From positions 124,001-188,000 of the forward strand of contig NZ_FRXO01000006.1 of the NCBI RefSeq assembly GCF_900148505.1: 64,000 nt of DNA, read 5' to 3'. How positions within the stretch are numbered: position 1 is the first letter of the stretch; each line of letters starts with the position of its first letter. The translations under genes were made by a program, and so were the position numbers. Shown here piece after piece: positions 9,501 to 17,887 of the stretch. Under the pieces are notes generated by a model. The model saw only the letters and a list, made by a program, of their open reading frames with translations. It made no database searches and was not told where the DNA came from. This DNA comes from Pseudoxanthobacter soli DSM 19599. GTDB lineage: Bacteria > Pseudomonadota > Alphaproteobacteria > Rhizobiales > Segnochrobactraceae.

Positions 9501-11040
9501 CGCGCAGGCATTCGGCGGGGCCGCGGCCGTGCGCTCGCCGGACATCACCACGGATCCGGACTTCAGCCGCCTGGCGCAATACCAGGATCTGCTGCAAGGC
9601 AGCCCGCGCATCCGCAGCTATCTGGCCGTACCGGTCAGGTCGCGCACGGGCGAGGTGCTCGGCGGGCTGTTCTTCGGGCACTCCGATGCGGGCGTGTTCG
9701 ACGATGTCGCCGAGGATCGCGTCCTCGGCCTCGCCAGCCAGGCGGCCATCGCGCTCGACAACGCGCAGCTGTTCCAGGCCGCGGACCACGAGCTGCGCCA
9801 GCGGCGGCGCGCGGAGGCGGAACTGCAGGTGCTGAACGCGCATCTCGAGGACCGCGTGGCGCAGGAAGTCGCCAAGCGCGCCATCGCCGAGGACGCCTTG
9901 CGGCAGGCGCAGAAGATGGAGGCCGTCGGCCAGCTGACCGGCGGCGTCGCGCACGACTTCAACAACCTGCTCACGGTCATCATCGGCGGGCTCGACACCA
10001 TCAAGCGCAGCCGTCCCGGTGACGATGCCCGCGTCGCCCGGGCCGCCGACATGGCCCTGCAGGGCGCACAACGGGCGGCGAACCTGACGGGACGGCTTCT
10101 GGCGTTTTCGAGGCGCCAGCCGCTGGAGCCGCGGCCCCTGGATCTCAACCTGCTGGTTCGGGAAATGACGGAGCTGCTGCACCGGACGCTGGGCGAGCCG
10201 ATCGAGCTGGAGGGCGTGCTGTCGCCACGGCTCTGGACCGTCGAGGCCGACCAGAACCAGCTCGAAAACGCCGTCCTCAACCTCGCGGTCAACGCCAGGG
10301 ATGCCATGCCGGAGGGCGGCCGGCTGACGATCGAGACGGCGAACACCGCGCTCGACGAAGGCTATACCGCCGTCGATACCGAGGTCATCCCGGGCCAGTA
10401 CGTCATGCTGGCGGTCAGCGACACCGGCATGGGCATGTCGCGGGAGACGCTCGGGCGGGTGTTCGAGCCGTTCTTCACCACCAAGGAGACGGGCCGGGGA
10501 ACCGGCCTTGGTCTCAGCATGGTCTACGGCTTCGTGAAGCAGTCCGGAGGGCACGTCACGGTCTACAGCGAGGAAGGCCAGGGCACGACGGTGAAGCTCT
10601 ACTTCCCGCGCTACATGGGCAAGGCCGACGTCCGCGCCGGTGCGCCGGAACCCGCAGTTCCGGCAAGCAGCGCCGGCGAGGTCATCCTCGTCGTCGAGGA
10701 CAATGACGACGTCAGGGCTTACAGCACGATGGTGCTGTCCGAACTCGGCTATGCGGTGATCGAGGCGCCGGACGCCGACGCGGCGCTGGACATCCTGAAG
10801 TCGGATCGGAAGATCGATCTCCTGTTCACGGACGTGGTGCTGCCGGGCAAGACCGGACGGGTCCTCGCCGATGCCGCCGTGGGCCTGCGGCCGGGCCTGA
10901 AGGTACTGTTCACCACCGGATACTCGCGCAACGCCATCGTCCATCAGGGCCGGCTCGACGCGGGCGTGCACCTGATCTCCAAGCCCTTCACGTTCGAACA
11001 GCTTGCGATGCGCGTCCGGGATATCCTCGACCGCGGCTAG
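6529..11040 (+). CDS. Giant hybrid sensor histidine kinase with two kinase modules
   Basis: About 1503 residues. Domains in order: N-terminal PAS-like sensor (about 20-165); GAF-like region (about 180-340); HisKA with NVSHEFRTP, phospho-His at 364; HATPase (N-box NLLSNAFKF about 477, DTGIGI about 510, GSGIGLAL about 541); receiver (KRVLLADDNADM, phospho-Asp 694, K in IKPF); PAS (about 785-900); GAF (about 915-1080); coiled-coil linker; second HisKA with GGVAHDFNNLL, His 1142; second HATPase (DTGMGMS about 1298, GTGLGLSM); final receiver (LVVEDNDD, phospho-Asp 1435, K in ISKPF). No transmembrane helix is evident, so it should be cytoplasmic. Start ATG 6529 is chosen; GTG 6508 in the same frame is an alternative, and neither has a strong ribosome-binding site. 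The stop TAG lies within a dispersed repeat. Confidence 0.92.
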   Translation: MSESRLSETDHPAVPRFLAGGGEMGALIRDYDWANGPLGNPEFWPQSLRTAVRIMLTSRQPIWIGWGEELIYLYNDAYKSIIGGKHPWALGKPTAEVWREIWPDIGPMLNTAMGGIEGTYVEEQLLIMERHGYAEETYYTFSYSPIPDDDGDPGGIICANTDDTQRVIGERQLKLLSELAAHTADVRSWRETCQRSATALATDPYDLTFSLLYMMSPNEDAAVLAASHGVPAGHPAAPATLPADGTSPWPIAEVLRTHEPVVVADIAGLFGGAAPTGAWERATTVAAVLPVPQSGETGRAGILVVGLNPYRLFDEAYRGFLGLAAGQIGAAVANADAYEEERRRAEALAELDRAKTAFFSNVSHEFRTPLTLMLGPLEELLSVDGSVEDMRTQAELAHRNGTRLLRLVNSLLDFSRIEAGRIRATYVPTDLARFSAEIASSFRSAIERAGMKLDLKCAPLPEAVYVDREMWEKVLLNLLSNAFKFTLDGEISVSVAPSDDRRWATIEVRDTGIGIAEHEIPKLFERFHRIEGVQGRSYEGSGIGLALVHELVKLHGGRIAVESTPGVGTAFTVALPFGREHLSPEHVRAGLSEEADVVRAHEFVEEALRWLPDGGPGLQVDGDLSVSGLGAIAAQAPAAQPAGKRVLLADDNADMRGYVSRLLQSQGYLVDMAGDGEAAFSAARARKPDLVLTDVMMPRLDGFGLLKRIRSDPSLAEVPILMLSARAGEEAKVEGLEAGADDYLIKPFAARELLARVHSNIQMAEVRREANRAVFRSEQRYLMTQDRLSLALSTGRVAVFEWDVDSDRIAFQGPLVEVFGVAAPEAEIGLPRGEFLHALDPRDKDRVLARLDRSVETGEPYEAEYRVHGSGEERIVIARGRVESDDKGHKRMVGIVIDVTEEKAASVALMEQTRALQILVRAAAAISGDLDQNRLVQTIADAAVEITGAECGAFFYNLADAEGSRYRLSALSGASAEVFASFPMPSDTHLFAQAFGGAAAVRSPDITTDPDFSRLAQYQDLLQGSPRIRSYLAVPVRSRTGEVLGGLFFGHSDAGVFDDVAEDRVLGLASQAAIALDNAQLFQAADHELRQRRRAEAELQVLNAHLEDRVAQEVAKRAIAEDALRQAQKMEAVGQLTGGVAHDFNNLLTVIIGGLDTIKRSRPGDDARVARAADMALQGAQRAANLTGRLLAFSRRQPLEPRPLDLNLLVREMTELLHRTLGEPIELEGVLSPRLWTVEADQNQLENAVLNLAVNARDAMPEGGRLTIETANTALDEGYTAVDTEVIPGQYVMLAVSDTGMGMSRETLGRVFEPFFTTKETGRGTGLGLSMVYGFVKQSGGHVTVYSEEGQGTTVKLYFPRYMGKADVRAGAPEPAVPASSAGEVILVVEDNDDVRAYSTMVLSELGYAVIEAPDADAALDILKSDRKIDLLFTDVVLPGKTGRVLADAAVGLRPGLKVLFTTGYSRNAIVHQGRLDAGVHLISKPFTFEQLAMRVRDILDRG

Positions 11041-11072
11041 AGCATATCCCGTTCAGATCGGAAGACGCTCCA
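11038..11072 (+). repeat. Dispersed intergenic repeat, copy 1
   Basis: The sequence starting at the kinase stop codon (TAG, 11038-11040) matches 48162-48184 at 21 of 23 positions; the shared core is CATATCCCGTTC. It continues into a short hairpin, GCTC-CAAA-GAGC. It lies outside coding sequence apart from supplying the stop codon, which fits a dispersed extragenic element. The remaining gap to 11227 shows nothing else I can name. Confidence 0.5.
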
Positions 11073-11227
11073 AAGAGCGCGCGATCGTGAAGGCTGAGCG
11101 GCACGGGAGAGGTTCACGGCCGCGCCCGGGGCAAACTAGACTATGGCCGTGATTGATGCGCCGTCTCGGAGACCGGCGCATCCGATCGCGTGAATGAAAT
11201 CGCGTGCATGAAGTGGGGCGGGGGACG

Positions 11228-13276
11228 ATGTCGATCGACAATGGCTACGACGCGCAGATCGCGTTCATATCGGGCGTAGACGGCAACGGCCTTCTGACGC
11301 CCTACGCCTTTTCGACGTGGCAGTCGGACACGATCCCGGCGCTCTACTATCCCGATTCCAACGAGACGAAGTGGGGCGCGCCGCAGCCGGGAACGCCGGC
11401 GACGATCTCCTATTCCTTCGAGGACTCCTCCGGCTGGACGGCGACCGAACGCGAGGCGTTCGTCACGGCCATGGCGCTGTGGTCGGCGGTCGCCAACGTC
11501 GCCTTCGTCGAGGCGCCCGACGGCACGGCCGACTTCCAGATCCGGCGCGGAACGGCCGGCGCGTTCTGGACCTTCGATTCCGTGGACACCCTGCCGGTGG
11601 GCAGCGATATCCTCAACAGTCCGGTTCCGGGCGTCCCCTACCTCTCCATCGCCACCGACGAGGGCGATTTCGGGCCGATCAGCACGGATCTGCAGGTCAA
11701 GGGCGGCTATCCGTTCTCGACTGTCGTCCACGAACTCGGCCACGGGCTGGGGCTCGGTCACAGCGGGCCCTACAATGGCAACGCCGATCCCGCCACCCAG
11801 CAGTTCGGCCCCTACGACGTGAACCTGTGGTCGCTGATGTCCTACATCAACTACCGCAGCACCAACGCCGCCTATTATGGCAGCTACACCGTGACGGGGA
11901 CCGACTGGGGCCAGACGCCGGACGGCAGCAACCGCGACCTGCAGACGCCGATGATCCTCGACATCGCCGCCGTGCAGAGGCTCTATGGCGCGCCGGTCGA
12001 CGGTCCGCTGTCCTCCGGCGGTCAGGTGTTCGGCTTCAACTCGAACATCGAAGGCCCGCTGAAGGCGATCTTCGACTTCTCCATCAACACGACTCCCGTC
12101 CTGACCATCTGGGACGGCGGCACCGGCAACGTGCTCGACGTGTCCGGCTTCACGGCCGATGCCTTCATCCGGCTCACGCCGGGCAGCTTCTCCAGCGTCG
12201 CGGGGCTCGCCAACAACATCGCCATCGCGCCGGACACCGTGATCGAGACCGCCATCGGCGGTTTCGGCAACGACGTCATCATCGGCACGGAACTCAACAA
12301 CGTGCTGATCGGCAACGCCGGACGGGACCACATCTACGGCGTCGTCGGCAGCGACTGGATCAGCGGCGGGCCGGGCGGCGACTTCATCGTGTTCGGAACC
12401 TCGGAGAACCCGTTCGGCAGCGGCGGGAGCATGCTTGCCGACACGCTGGCGGATCTCGACGGCGATTCCGTTGCCGGGCTCGGCCTTCATAACGTGATCG
12501 GCATCCTCGGCGCCGGCCTTGCCCGGGCCGACATCGCCGTCGCGAGGACGGCGGACGGCGCGATCGTCAGCGCCGGCGGATCGAGCTTCAAGATCGGCGG
12601 CGATTTGTCCGGCGGCGATTTCATGGCCGTCGCCCGCCAGACAAACGGCCAGACGCACACCGCCTTCTCTTTCGTCGACTACCTGCCGGCCCTGGCGGAA
12701 GGCGTCAGCGTCGCACCGGGACTGATCAACGGCATCGCCAATCCCGCCTTCATGGCCGGCGACGGCTCGGTCGGGTTCTCGGTGCAGATCGAATCGGCGG
12801 TTTCGTCCTACAGCAACATGCTCGGCTACTACAGCGTGTCGCTGAACGGCACCATTTCGGACGTCCATCTCTTGTTCGAGAACACCCTCGAAGCCGCGGC
12901 CTCCGGCGAGACGGTCAATCTCGGCAAACCGGGAGACGGGCAGCAGATCGGGTTCTTCCTCGTCCAGAACGGCTACGAGAGCTATGGAGACCTGCCTGAC
13001 GATCTGTCGTTCGTGAGCACCGCCGGCCTGTCGACGGAGGGCGGCTCCCCATGGGTGCTCTACAGCCAGAGCCGGGGCTTTCTCTCGGATGCGCAGGTGT
13101 TCCACTCCTATGCCGCGTATAATCCCGACGGGAAGGAGCAGGTGCTTTCGGGTACGATCGGGGGTGGCGGCTATCTCGAGGTCGGCTTCGAGGATATCCT
13201 CCGCGACACCGGCGACAACGACTATCAGGACGTCGTCATCGCCGTCCGGGAAAGCGATGGCCTGTTCCTGGTGTAA
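11228..13276 (+). CDS. Serralysin-like M10 metalloprotease with RTX repeats and DUF4114 C-terminus
   Basis: 682 residues. The zinc site is HELGHGLGLGHSG (His168, Glu169, His172, His178) with the Met-turn SLMSY downstream, the classic metzincin/serralysin pattern. A beta-roll of a few degenerate glycine-rich repeats follows at about residues 345-390 (GGFGNDVIIG, GNAGRDHIYG). The C-terminal part has the DUF4114 look (GFEDILRDTGDNDYQDVV). There is no N-terminal signal peptide, as expected for a type I secretion substrate, but no type I exporter is encoded in the window. Start ATG 11228 follows GGGGCGGGGGAC; an in-frame start at 11204 is weaker. Likely a secreted Ca2+-stabilised protease. Confidence 0.88.
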   Translation: MSIDNGYDAQIAFISGVDGNGLLTPYAFSTWQSDTIPALYYPDSNETKWGAPQPGTPATISYSFEDSSGWTATEREAFVTAMALWSAVANVAFVEAPDGTADFQIRRGTAGAFWTFDSVDTLPVGSDILNSPVPGVPYLSIATDEGDFGPISTDLQVKGGYPFSTVVHELGHGLGLGHSGPYNGNADPATQQFGPYDVNLWSLMSYINYRSTNAAYYGSYTVTGTDWGQTPDGSNRDLQTPMILDIAAVQRLYGAPVDGPLSSGGQVFGFNSNIEGPLKAIFDFSINTTPVLTIWDGGTGNVLDVSGFTADAFIRLTPGSFSSVAGLANNIAIAPDTVIETAIGGFGNDVIIGTELNNVLIGNAGRDHIYGVVGSDWISGGPGGDFIVFGTSENPFGSGGSMLADTLADLDGDSVAGLGLHNVIGILGAGLARADIAVARTADGAIVSAGGSSFKIGGDLSGGDFMAVARQTNGQTHTAFSFVDYLPALAEGVSVAPGLINGIANPAFMAGDGSVGFSVQIESAVSSYSNMLGYYSVSLNGTISDVHLLFENTLEAAASGETVNLGKPGDGQQIGFFLVQNGYESYGDLPDDLSFVSTAGLSTEGGSPWVLYSQSRGFLSDAQVFHSYAAYNPDGKEQVLSGTIGGGGYLEVGFEDILRDTGDNDYQDVVIAVRESDGLFLV

Positions 13277-13336
13277 CGGTGCGGCCAGCCTCGCCGCGGA
13301 TCTCCGGCCGCGGCGGTTTCGGCAGCGGAGAGGACC

Positions 13337-13951
13337 ATGGATATCTCCACCGTGCTCGCGTTCGCGGCGGCATTTTTCGTGTTCGCGGCCAGTCCCGGTC
13401 CCGACAACCTGACGATCGTCTCCCGCACGATCTCGCATGGCCCGGCCTCCGGCATCGCCTACGGCATCGGAACGGTCGCCGGCATCCTCGTCTTCCTGTC
13501 GCTCGCCGCGTTCGGCCTTTCGTTCGTCGCCGCCGAGATGGGGACGGCCATGACGGTGCTGCGCTATGCCGGCGCGGCCTATCTGGTTTGGATGGGCCTG
13601 CGGCTCTTTCTGGCCGCGCCGGTGGTGCCGGCGCCGGAGCCCGCAGCAGGCAGGCGTGGTCTGCCGGCGGTCTTCCTCACCGGGCTCGCGCTCAATCTGG
13701 GTAATCCCAAGATGCCGCTGTTCTATCTCGCGCTGCTGCCGAACGTGGTCGGCGCATCGCTGACGCCCGGCCATGTCGCCGTGCTCGCGGGCGTCGTGCT
13801 GGCCGTGGAGGCCGTGGTGGTGGGTGGGCATGTGATGCTTGCCTCCCGGGCGCGGGTGCTGCTGCGGACGCCGAGAGCGGTCCGCCGCCTCAACCGCGCC
13901 GCCGGCGGGGCGATGATCGGCGCGGGCGTCGCGGTCGCCGCTTCGCGGTGA
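13337..13951 (+). CDS. LysE/RhtB family amino-acid exporter
   Basis: 204 residues, about six transmembrane helices, inner membrane. The family signature is visible at the N-terminus as FAASPGPDNLTIVSRT, followed by AYLVWMGLRL and LNLGNPKMPLFYLALLP. Members export amino acids or their lactones (homoserine, threonine, lysine and others); the exact substrate cannot be told. Start ATG 13337 is preceded by GGAGAGGACC. It is flanked by the RTX protease upstream and the PLD fusion downstream on the same strand, with no evident functional link. Confidence 0.92.
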   Translation: MDISTVLAFAAAFFVFAASPGPDNLTIVSRTISHGPASGIAYGIGTVAGILVFLSLAAFGLSFVAAEMGTAMTVLRYAGAAYLVWMGLRLFLAAPVVPAPEPAAGRRGLPAVFLTGLALNLGNPKMPLFYLALLPNVVGASLTPGHVAVLAGVVLAVEAVVVGGHVMLASRARVLLRTPRAVRRLNRAAGGAMIGAGVAVAASR

Positions 13952-14032
13952 GGTGAGAGGCCCTCCGGGCCGGGCCGGCCGCGTCTCCGCGGCTCACTCG
14001 GCAAAAGAGGGGCCGCGGGTGATCCTTTTTCG

Positions 14033-16231
14033 GTGCAGTGCGTTGTGGTCCCGTCTGTCACCGGGAACCCGCTCGTGCTCGACCGCGCCCACTCCGCCGA
14101 ACCCAGCCTGCAGGAAACAAACGGCACGCCGCTTCTCCAACCGGGACGCAACGTCTGGCGCCTGGCGCGGGCGAAGCGGGCCGCCGTTCTGGTCGACGCC
14201 GGTGCCTATTATGGCGTGCTGCGCAAGGCGATGCTCGCAGCGACCCATTCCATTCACATCGTCGGCTGGGACATCGACAGCCGGATGCGGCTGGTCGGCC
14301 CTTCAGGCACCTGCGACGACGGCTTTCCGGAAACCCTCGGCGCCTTCCTCAGCGCTCTGGTGAAGCGCCGGCCGTGGCTGCGCATCCGGCTGCTGCTGTG
14401 GGACTATTCGATGGTGTTCGCGCTGCAGCGCGAGCTTGCGCCGACGATTTCCTTCCTGTGGCTCACCCCGCGACAGATCGAAATCTGCCTCGACGACGTG
14501 CTGCCCATGGCAGCCTCCCATCACCAGAAGATCGTGACGATCGACGACAGCCTCGCCTTTACCGGCGGTCTCGACCTGACCGTCCGCCGCTGGGACACCC
14601 CGGAGCACAGGCCGGGCGATGCCCGCCGGGCGGACCCTGCCGGCGTGGTCTACCCCCCGTTCCACGACGTTCAGATGACCCTCGACGGCGACGCGGCCGT
14701 CGCGCTCGCCGATCTCGTGCGCGCAAGATGGCAGCGGGCGGCGTTCGAGCGGCTCTCCCGTTCGCGCCGCGTGCGGCGAAATCCGCCGGATCTCTGGCCG
14801 GAAGACCTCGAACCGGATTTCCGCGACATCGACATCGGCATCGCGCGCACCATGCCGAATTTCGGTCGGGAACAGCCGGTCACCGAGGTGGTGCGGCTGT
14901 TCTCGGACATGGTCTCGCGCGCCGAGCGACTGGTTTACATCGAGAACCAGTTCGTCACCCATGTCGGCACCGCCGAGGCGCTGGCGCGCCGGATGACCGA
15001 GCGGCCCGATCTCGAAGCCGTGATCGTGGCGCCACGGGACTATGGCGGCGTGGTCGAGCGACAGGTGATGATCGGCGGCCGCCTGCGCTTCATGAGCGTG
15101 CTCGAGGACGCCGGCGTCGCCGACCGCGTGCGGCTGTTCTACCCGCAGGGCTGCGACGGGGAACGGGACGAGGACATCATGGTTCATTCCAAAGTGACCA
15201 TCGTCGACGACGAGGTGCTGCGCGTCGGCTCGGCCAACCTGTGCAACCGCTCCATGGGGCTCGACAGCGAATGCGACCTCGTCATCGAGGCGCGGGACGA
15301 GGAGACGCGGCAATCGATCGCCCGCATCCGGGACCGGCTGCTGGCGGAGCACGCATGCGTCGACGAGAAAGAGATTGCCGCCGTCCGGCGCGAAGGAGGC
15401 TCAATGGTGAACTATCTCGACTCCATCGGCCGCGACAGCGGGCGCGGCCTGCGCCGGACGCAGGACGCGGCGAGCGGCATCGAAGCGAGCGTGCCGGCCT
15501 TCGATGCGGTGGTCGATCCGCTCGGGCCCCTCGGCGAGGAGGCGCGCGCCGAGCCGGCTGGAGGCCTCAATGTCGGGCTCCTGGTGAAGGTCGGGGTCGC
15601 GCTGGTCGGGCTGCTGCTCGTCGGCCTTGCGTGGCAGATGTCGCCGCTCGGCCAGACAGATCGCATCATGCGAGCGATCGAGGGAATTTCCGAGCAGCCC
15701 TGGGCGCCGCTCGCGGTGATCGCGGTGTTCGTGGTCGCCGAATGCGTGATCTTTCCCGTGACGCTGCTGGTGTTCGCGACCATCGCCGTGTTCGGCGGGT
15801 GGAGCGGGGCGCTGCTGGCGATGGCCGGCGCGATGGCGAGCGCCACGGTGAGCTACGCCGTGGGACGCTATCTCGGCGCCGCCCCGCTGCGGCGCGTGAT
15901 CGGCCCGCGCACCAACCGCATCCGCCGGACCCTGCTCAGCCGTGGCGTGATGGCGGTGGCGGCCGTTCGTCTGGTGCCCCTCGCGCCGTTCACCTTCGTC
16001 AATCTGGTGGCCGGCGCCTCAGGACTGCGGTTCTTCGATTATGTCGCCGGCACGGCGATCGGCCTGATGCCGGGCATCGTGGTGATGTCGGTGCTGGGCC
16101 ACCAGCTCACCGAGATGTTCAGCAATCCCACCGCCGGCGGCATTGCGATGCTTGCCGTCATCGTGCTCCTCTGGGTGCTGATGGGGGTCGGCCTGCAATG
16201 GCTGATTTCCCGATATCGCCCGGTGGAATGA
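14033..16231 (+). CDS. Phospholipase D-like / VTT (DedA/SNARE-associated) membrane fusion protein
   Basis: About 732 residues. The N-terminal half is a cytoplasmic PLD enzyme with two HKD motifs: HHQKIVTIDD (His164, Lys166) with downstream GGLD, and VHSKVTIVDD (His385, Lys387) with GSANL. A predicted helix near residue 525 leads into a VTT/DedA-type domain (about 560-710) with the characteristic FPVTLLVFATIAVFGGWSGAL and VPLAPFTFVNLVAG. PLD partners of this kind include cardiolipin synthases and transphosphatidylases; VTT proteins include lipid scramblases and flippases. The start is uncertain: GTG 14033 gives the longest protein, and later GTGs are possible. The stop overlaps the next start (ATGA, 16228-16231). 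Confidence 0.85.
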   Translation: MQCVVVPSVTGNPLVLDRAHSAEPSLQETNGTPLLQPGRNVWRLARAKRAAVLVDAGAYYGVLRKAMLAATHSIHIVGWDIDSRMRLVGPSGTCDDGFPETLGAFLSALVKRRPWLRIRLLLWDYSMVFALQRELAPTISFLWLTPRQIEICLDDVLPMAASHHQKIVTIDDSLAFTGGLDLTVRRWDTPEHRPGDARRADPAGVVYPPFHDVQMTLDGDAAVALADLVRARWQRAAFERLSRSRRVRRNPPDLWPEDLEPDFRDIDIGIARTMPNFGREQPVTEVVRLFSDMVSRAERLVYIENQFVTHVGTAEALARRMTERPDLEAVIVAPRDYGGVVERQVMIGGRLRFMSVLEDAGVADRVRLFYPQGCDGERDEDIMVHSKVTIVDDEVLRVGSANLCNRSMGLDSECDLVIEARDEETRQSIARIRDRLLAEHACVDEKEIAAVRREGGSMVNYLDSIGRDSGRGLRRTQDAASGIEASVPAFDAVVDPLGPLGEEARAEPAGGLNVGLLVKVGVALVGLLLVGLAWQMSPLGQTDRIMRAIEGISEQPWAPLAVIAVFVVAECVIFPVTLLVFATIAVFGGWSGALLAMAGAMASATVSYAVGRYLGAAPLRRVIGPRTNRIRRTLLSRGVMAVAAVRLVPLAPFTFVNLVAGASGLRFFDYVAGTAIGLMPGIVVMSVLGHQLTEMFSNPTAGGIAMLAVIVLLWVLMGVGLQWLISRYRPVE

Positions 16232-17022
16232 GGATCGGCGTGCCGGAAGAACAGCGTCCGACGATCAGGCCGCGCCTGATGACGTTACGCCTGATGACCT
16301 GGAACGTGCATGGCGGCATCGGCCCGGACCGCCGTTTCGATCTCGGTCGGGTCAGGGACCTGATCGCCCGTCACCGGCCAGACGTGTTCGCGTTGCAGGA
16401 GCTCGACACGCGCGGCCGGGGACCGGAATGCCTGACGCCGCTGCGCGCCCTCGCCGGCGAGGAGGGATATCTCGCCCAGGCGAGGACGATCGTCACGCCG
16501 GACGGCGACTATGGCCACGCCCTGTTCAGCCGCTGGCCGCTCACGGATATCGCGGTCCACGACGTTTCCCAGGGTCGCCGTGAGCCGCGTTCGGCCTTGG
16601 AAGCCCGGTTCGCCGTGGGCGATGTTTCCTGCCACATCGTCGCCGTGCATCTCGGGCTCGGCATCGGCGAACGGTGGCGGCAGGCCCGGCGGCTGGTCGA
16701 GATCGCCGCTGCCGGGCGTCCTGCCGATCTCCGCGTGATGATGGGCGACTTCAACGACTGGTTCCCGTGGCGGCCGGTGCGCCGCAGCCTCGCCCACGCC
16801 TTTCCGGAACGCACGCGGCTGCGGACCTTTCCGGCGCGCCGGCCTATCCTTCGTCTCGACCGGATCTACAGCACCGCGCCTGTCGTCGCATCCTGGACCG
16901 ACACCGCCGCGCGCGCCTGTTCCGACCATCTGCCGGTGATCGCGGATATCGACATCGCCACACCCGGCAACGCCGCTCTCAACGTAAGCGCCCCGGCGGG
17001 TGGGGGCCTGTTCCGGGCTTGA
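16228..17022 (+). CDS. Endonuclease/exonuclease/phosphatase (EEP) family protein
   Basis: 264 residues. EEP-fold landmarks: LMTWNVHGG (metal-binding Asn), ALQELDTRG (catalytic Glu), MMGDFNDW (Asp/Asn) and CSDHLPVIADI (catalytic His). The family hydrolyses phosphodiesters in nucleic acids, phosphoinositides or sphingolipids. The start overlaps the PLD-VTT stop by 4 bp, implying coupled translation. In E. coli the EEP protein YbhP is encoded next to cardiolipin synthase ClsB, and this pairing recalls that. I infer a role in phospholipid metabolism rather than DNA repair. Confidence 0.88.
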   Translation: MRIGVPEEQRPTIRPRLMTLRLMTWNVHGGIGPDRRFDLGRVRDLIARHRPDVFALQELDTRGRGPECLTPLRALAGEEGYLAQARTIVTPDGDYGHALFSRWPLTDIAVHDVSQGRREPRSALEARFAVGDVSCHIVAVHLGLGIGERWRQARRLVEIAAAGRPADLRVMMGDFNDWFPWRPVRRSLAHAFPERTRLRTFPARRPILRLDRIYSTAPVVASWTDTAARACSDHLPVIADIDIATPGNAALNVSAPAGGGLFRA

Positions 17023-17024
17023 GC

Positions 17025-17041
17025 GCCCCGCCGGGCGGGGC
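17025..17041 (+). terminator. Terminator-like hairpin
   Basis: GCCCCG (17025-17030) pairs with CGGGGC (17036-17041) around CCGGG, and TTCTTC follows. It lies 2 bp after the EEP gene stop and before the convergent anti-sigma gene. Confidence 0.5.
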
Positions 17042-17104
17042 TTCTTCGGGGATCGAGCCCCGGTCGTGGGGCGGCCGGACCGCCCGCCGCGAATTGCCCG
17101 GGGC

Positions 17105-17887
17105 TCACGCGTCGCTGCGGATCTGGCGGCGGGCCTCGTTGGCGAGCGGGTGCAGCGCGTCCGGCGCGGCGTCCCCGACGAGGCTGTAGCCGAGGCCGTC
17201 ATCCGACCAGCTGTAGCCATTGACGCCGTTGTCCGCCTTCGCGGTCGTCATCGGCGTGTCGCCATCCGTCGCCATCGGGCGCGCGAGCACCACGAGGCGG
17301 GTCCCCTTGTCGTCGTCGTACATGAAGAGCGCCGCGGGGCCGTGCTCCGTCGCGACGATGCGCCCGCCCATGAAGCGATATCCGGCAGCCGCGAGGTCGG
17401 GAATGGCGACCGGCCGGCCCAGGCGGTTCGAGGCCCACGCCGCCAGGGCGGTGCGGTCGTCGGCGCCGATCTCGACGGGGCGCGTCCGGTCCGGAGCATA
17501 GACAGCATAGCTCATGACCGCTTCCTGCCCGAGGGCGGAGAGGCCTTCACCCTGTGCCGCACCCATGCCGCGCAACATCCAGCCCCCGGAAAAGCCGCAT
17601 CCGAGCAGGAGAACGGCCGCGGCGGCAGCCGGCCACCGGAGCCAAGGAGCCGCACGCGGGCTCGCCGCCGCAATGCTGGCAAGGTCCAGTTCCCGCGGCA
17701 GGGGTTCGGCAGCGATCGGCGCGAGCGCGGCGCGCAGCAGGTCGCGTTCCGCGCGGAAGGCCGCGACGCGGGCGGCGGCATCGGGGTTATCCTCCAGATG
17801 GCGGAACACCTCGGCGCGCCGCTCGGGCGGGAGGGCATCGTCCACATAGCCGTTGAGGTCGTCTTCCGTGATCGGTCCCGGCGTCAT
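17105..17887 (-). CDS. Anti-sigma factor (transmembrane, zinc-finger-like N-terminus)
   Basis: 260 residues. The N-terminus (ITEDDLNGYVDDALPPERR) has the form of the anti-sigma domain that holds ECF sigma factors. One transmembrane helix lies at about residues 83-103 (LRWPAAAAAVLLLGCGFSGG), followed by a periplasmic domain of about 155 residues. The canonical HxxxCxxC zinc site is absent. The start overlaps the sigma-factor stop (ATGA, 17887-17884), so the two are made in a coupled ratio. It should sequester the upstream ECF factor until an envelope or oxidative signal. Confidence 0.85.
   Translation of the reverse strand: MTPGPITEDDLNGYVDDALPPERRAEVFRHLEDNPDAAARVAAFRAERDLLRAALAPIAAEPLPRELDLASIAAASPRAAPWLRWPAAAAAVLLLGCGFSGGWMLRGMGAAQGEGLSALGQEAVMSYAVYAPDRTRPVEIGADDRTALAAWASNRLGRPVAIPDLAAAGYRFMGGRIVATEHGPAALFMYDDDKGTRLVVLARPMATDGDTPMTTAKADNGVNGYSWSDDGLGYSLVGDAAPDALHPLANEARRQIRSDA

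Noticed and set aside
8521-10971. 816-codon open frame on the minus strand opposite the hybrid kinase
   Set aside because: The sense strand encodes clear kinase and receiver domains; the antisense product is rich in Arg, His, Asp and Gly without motifs, as expected in high-GC DNA.
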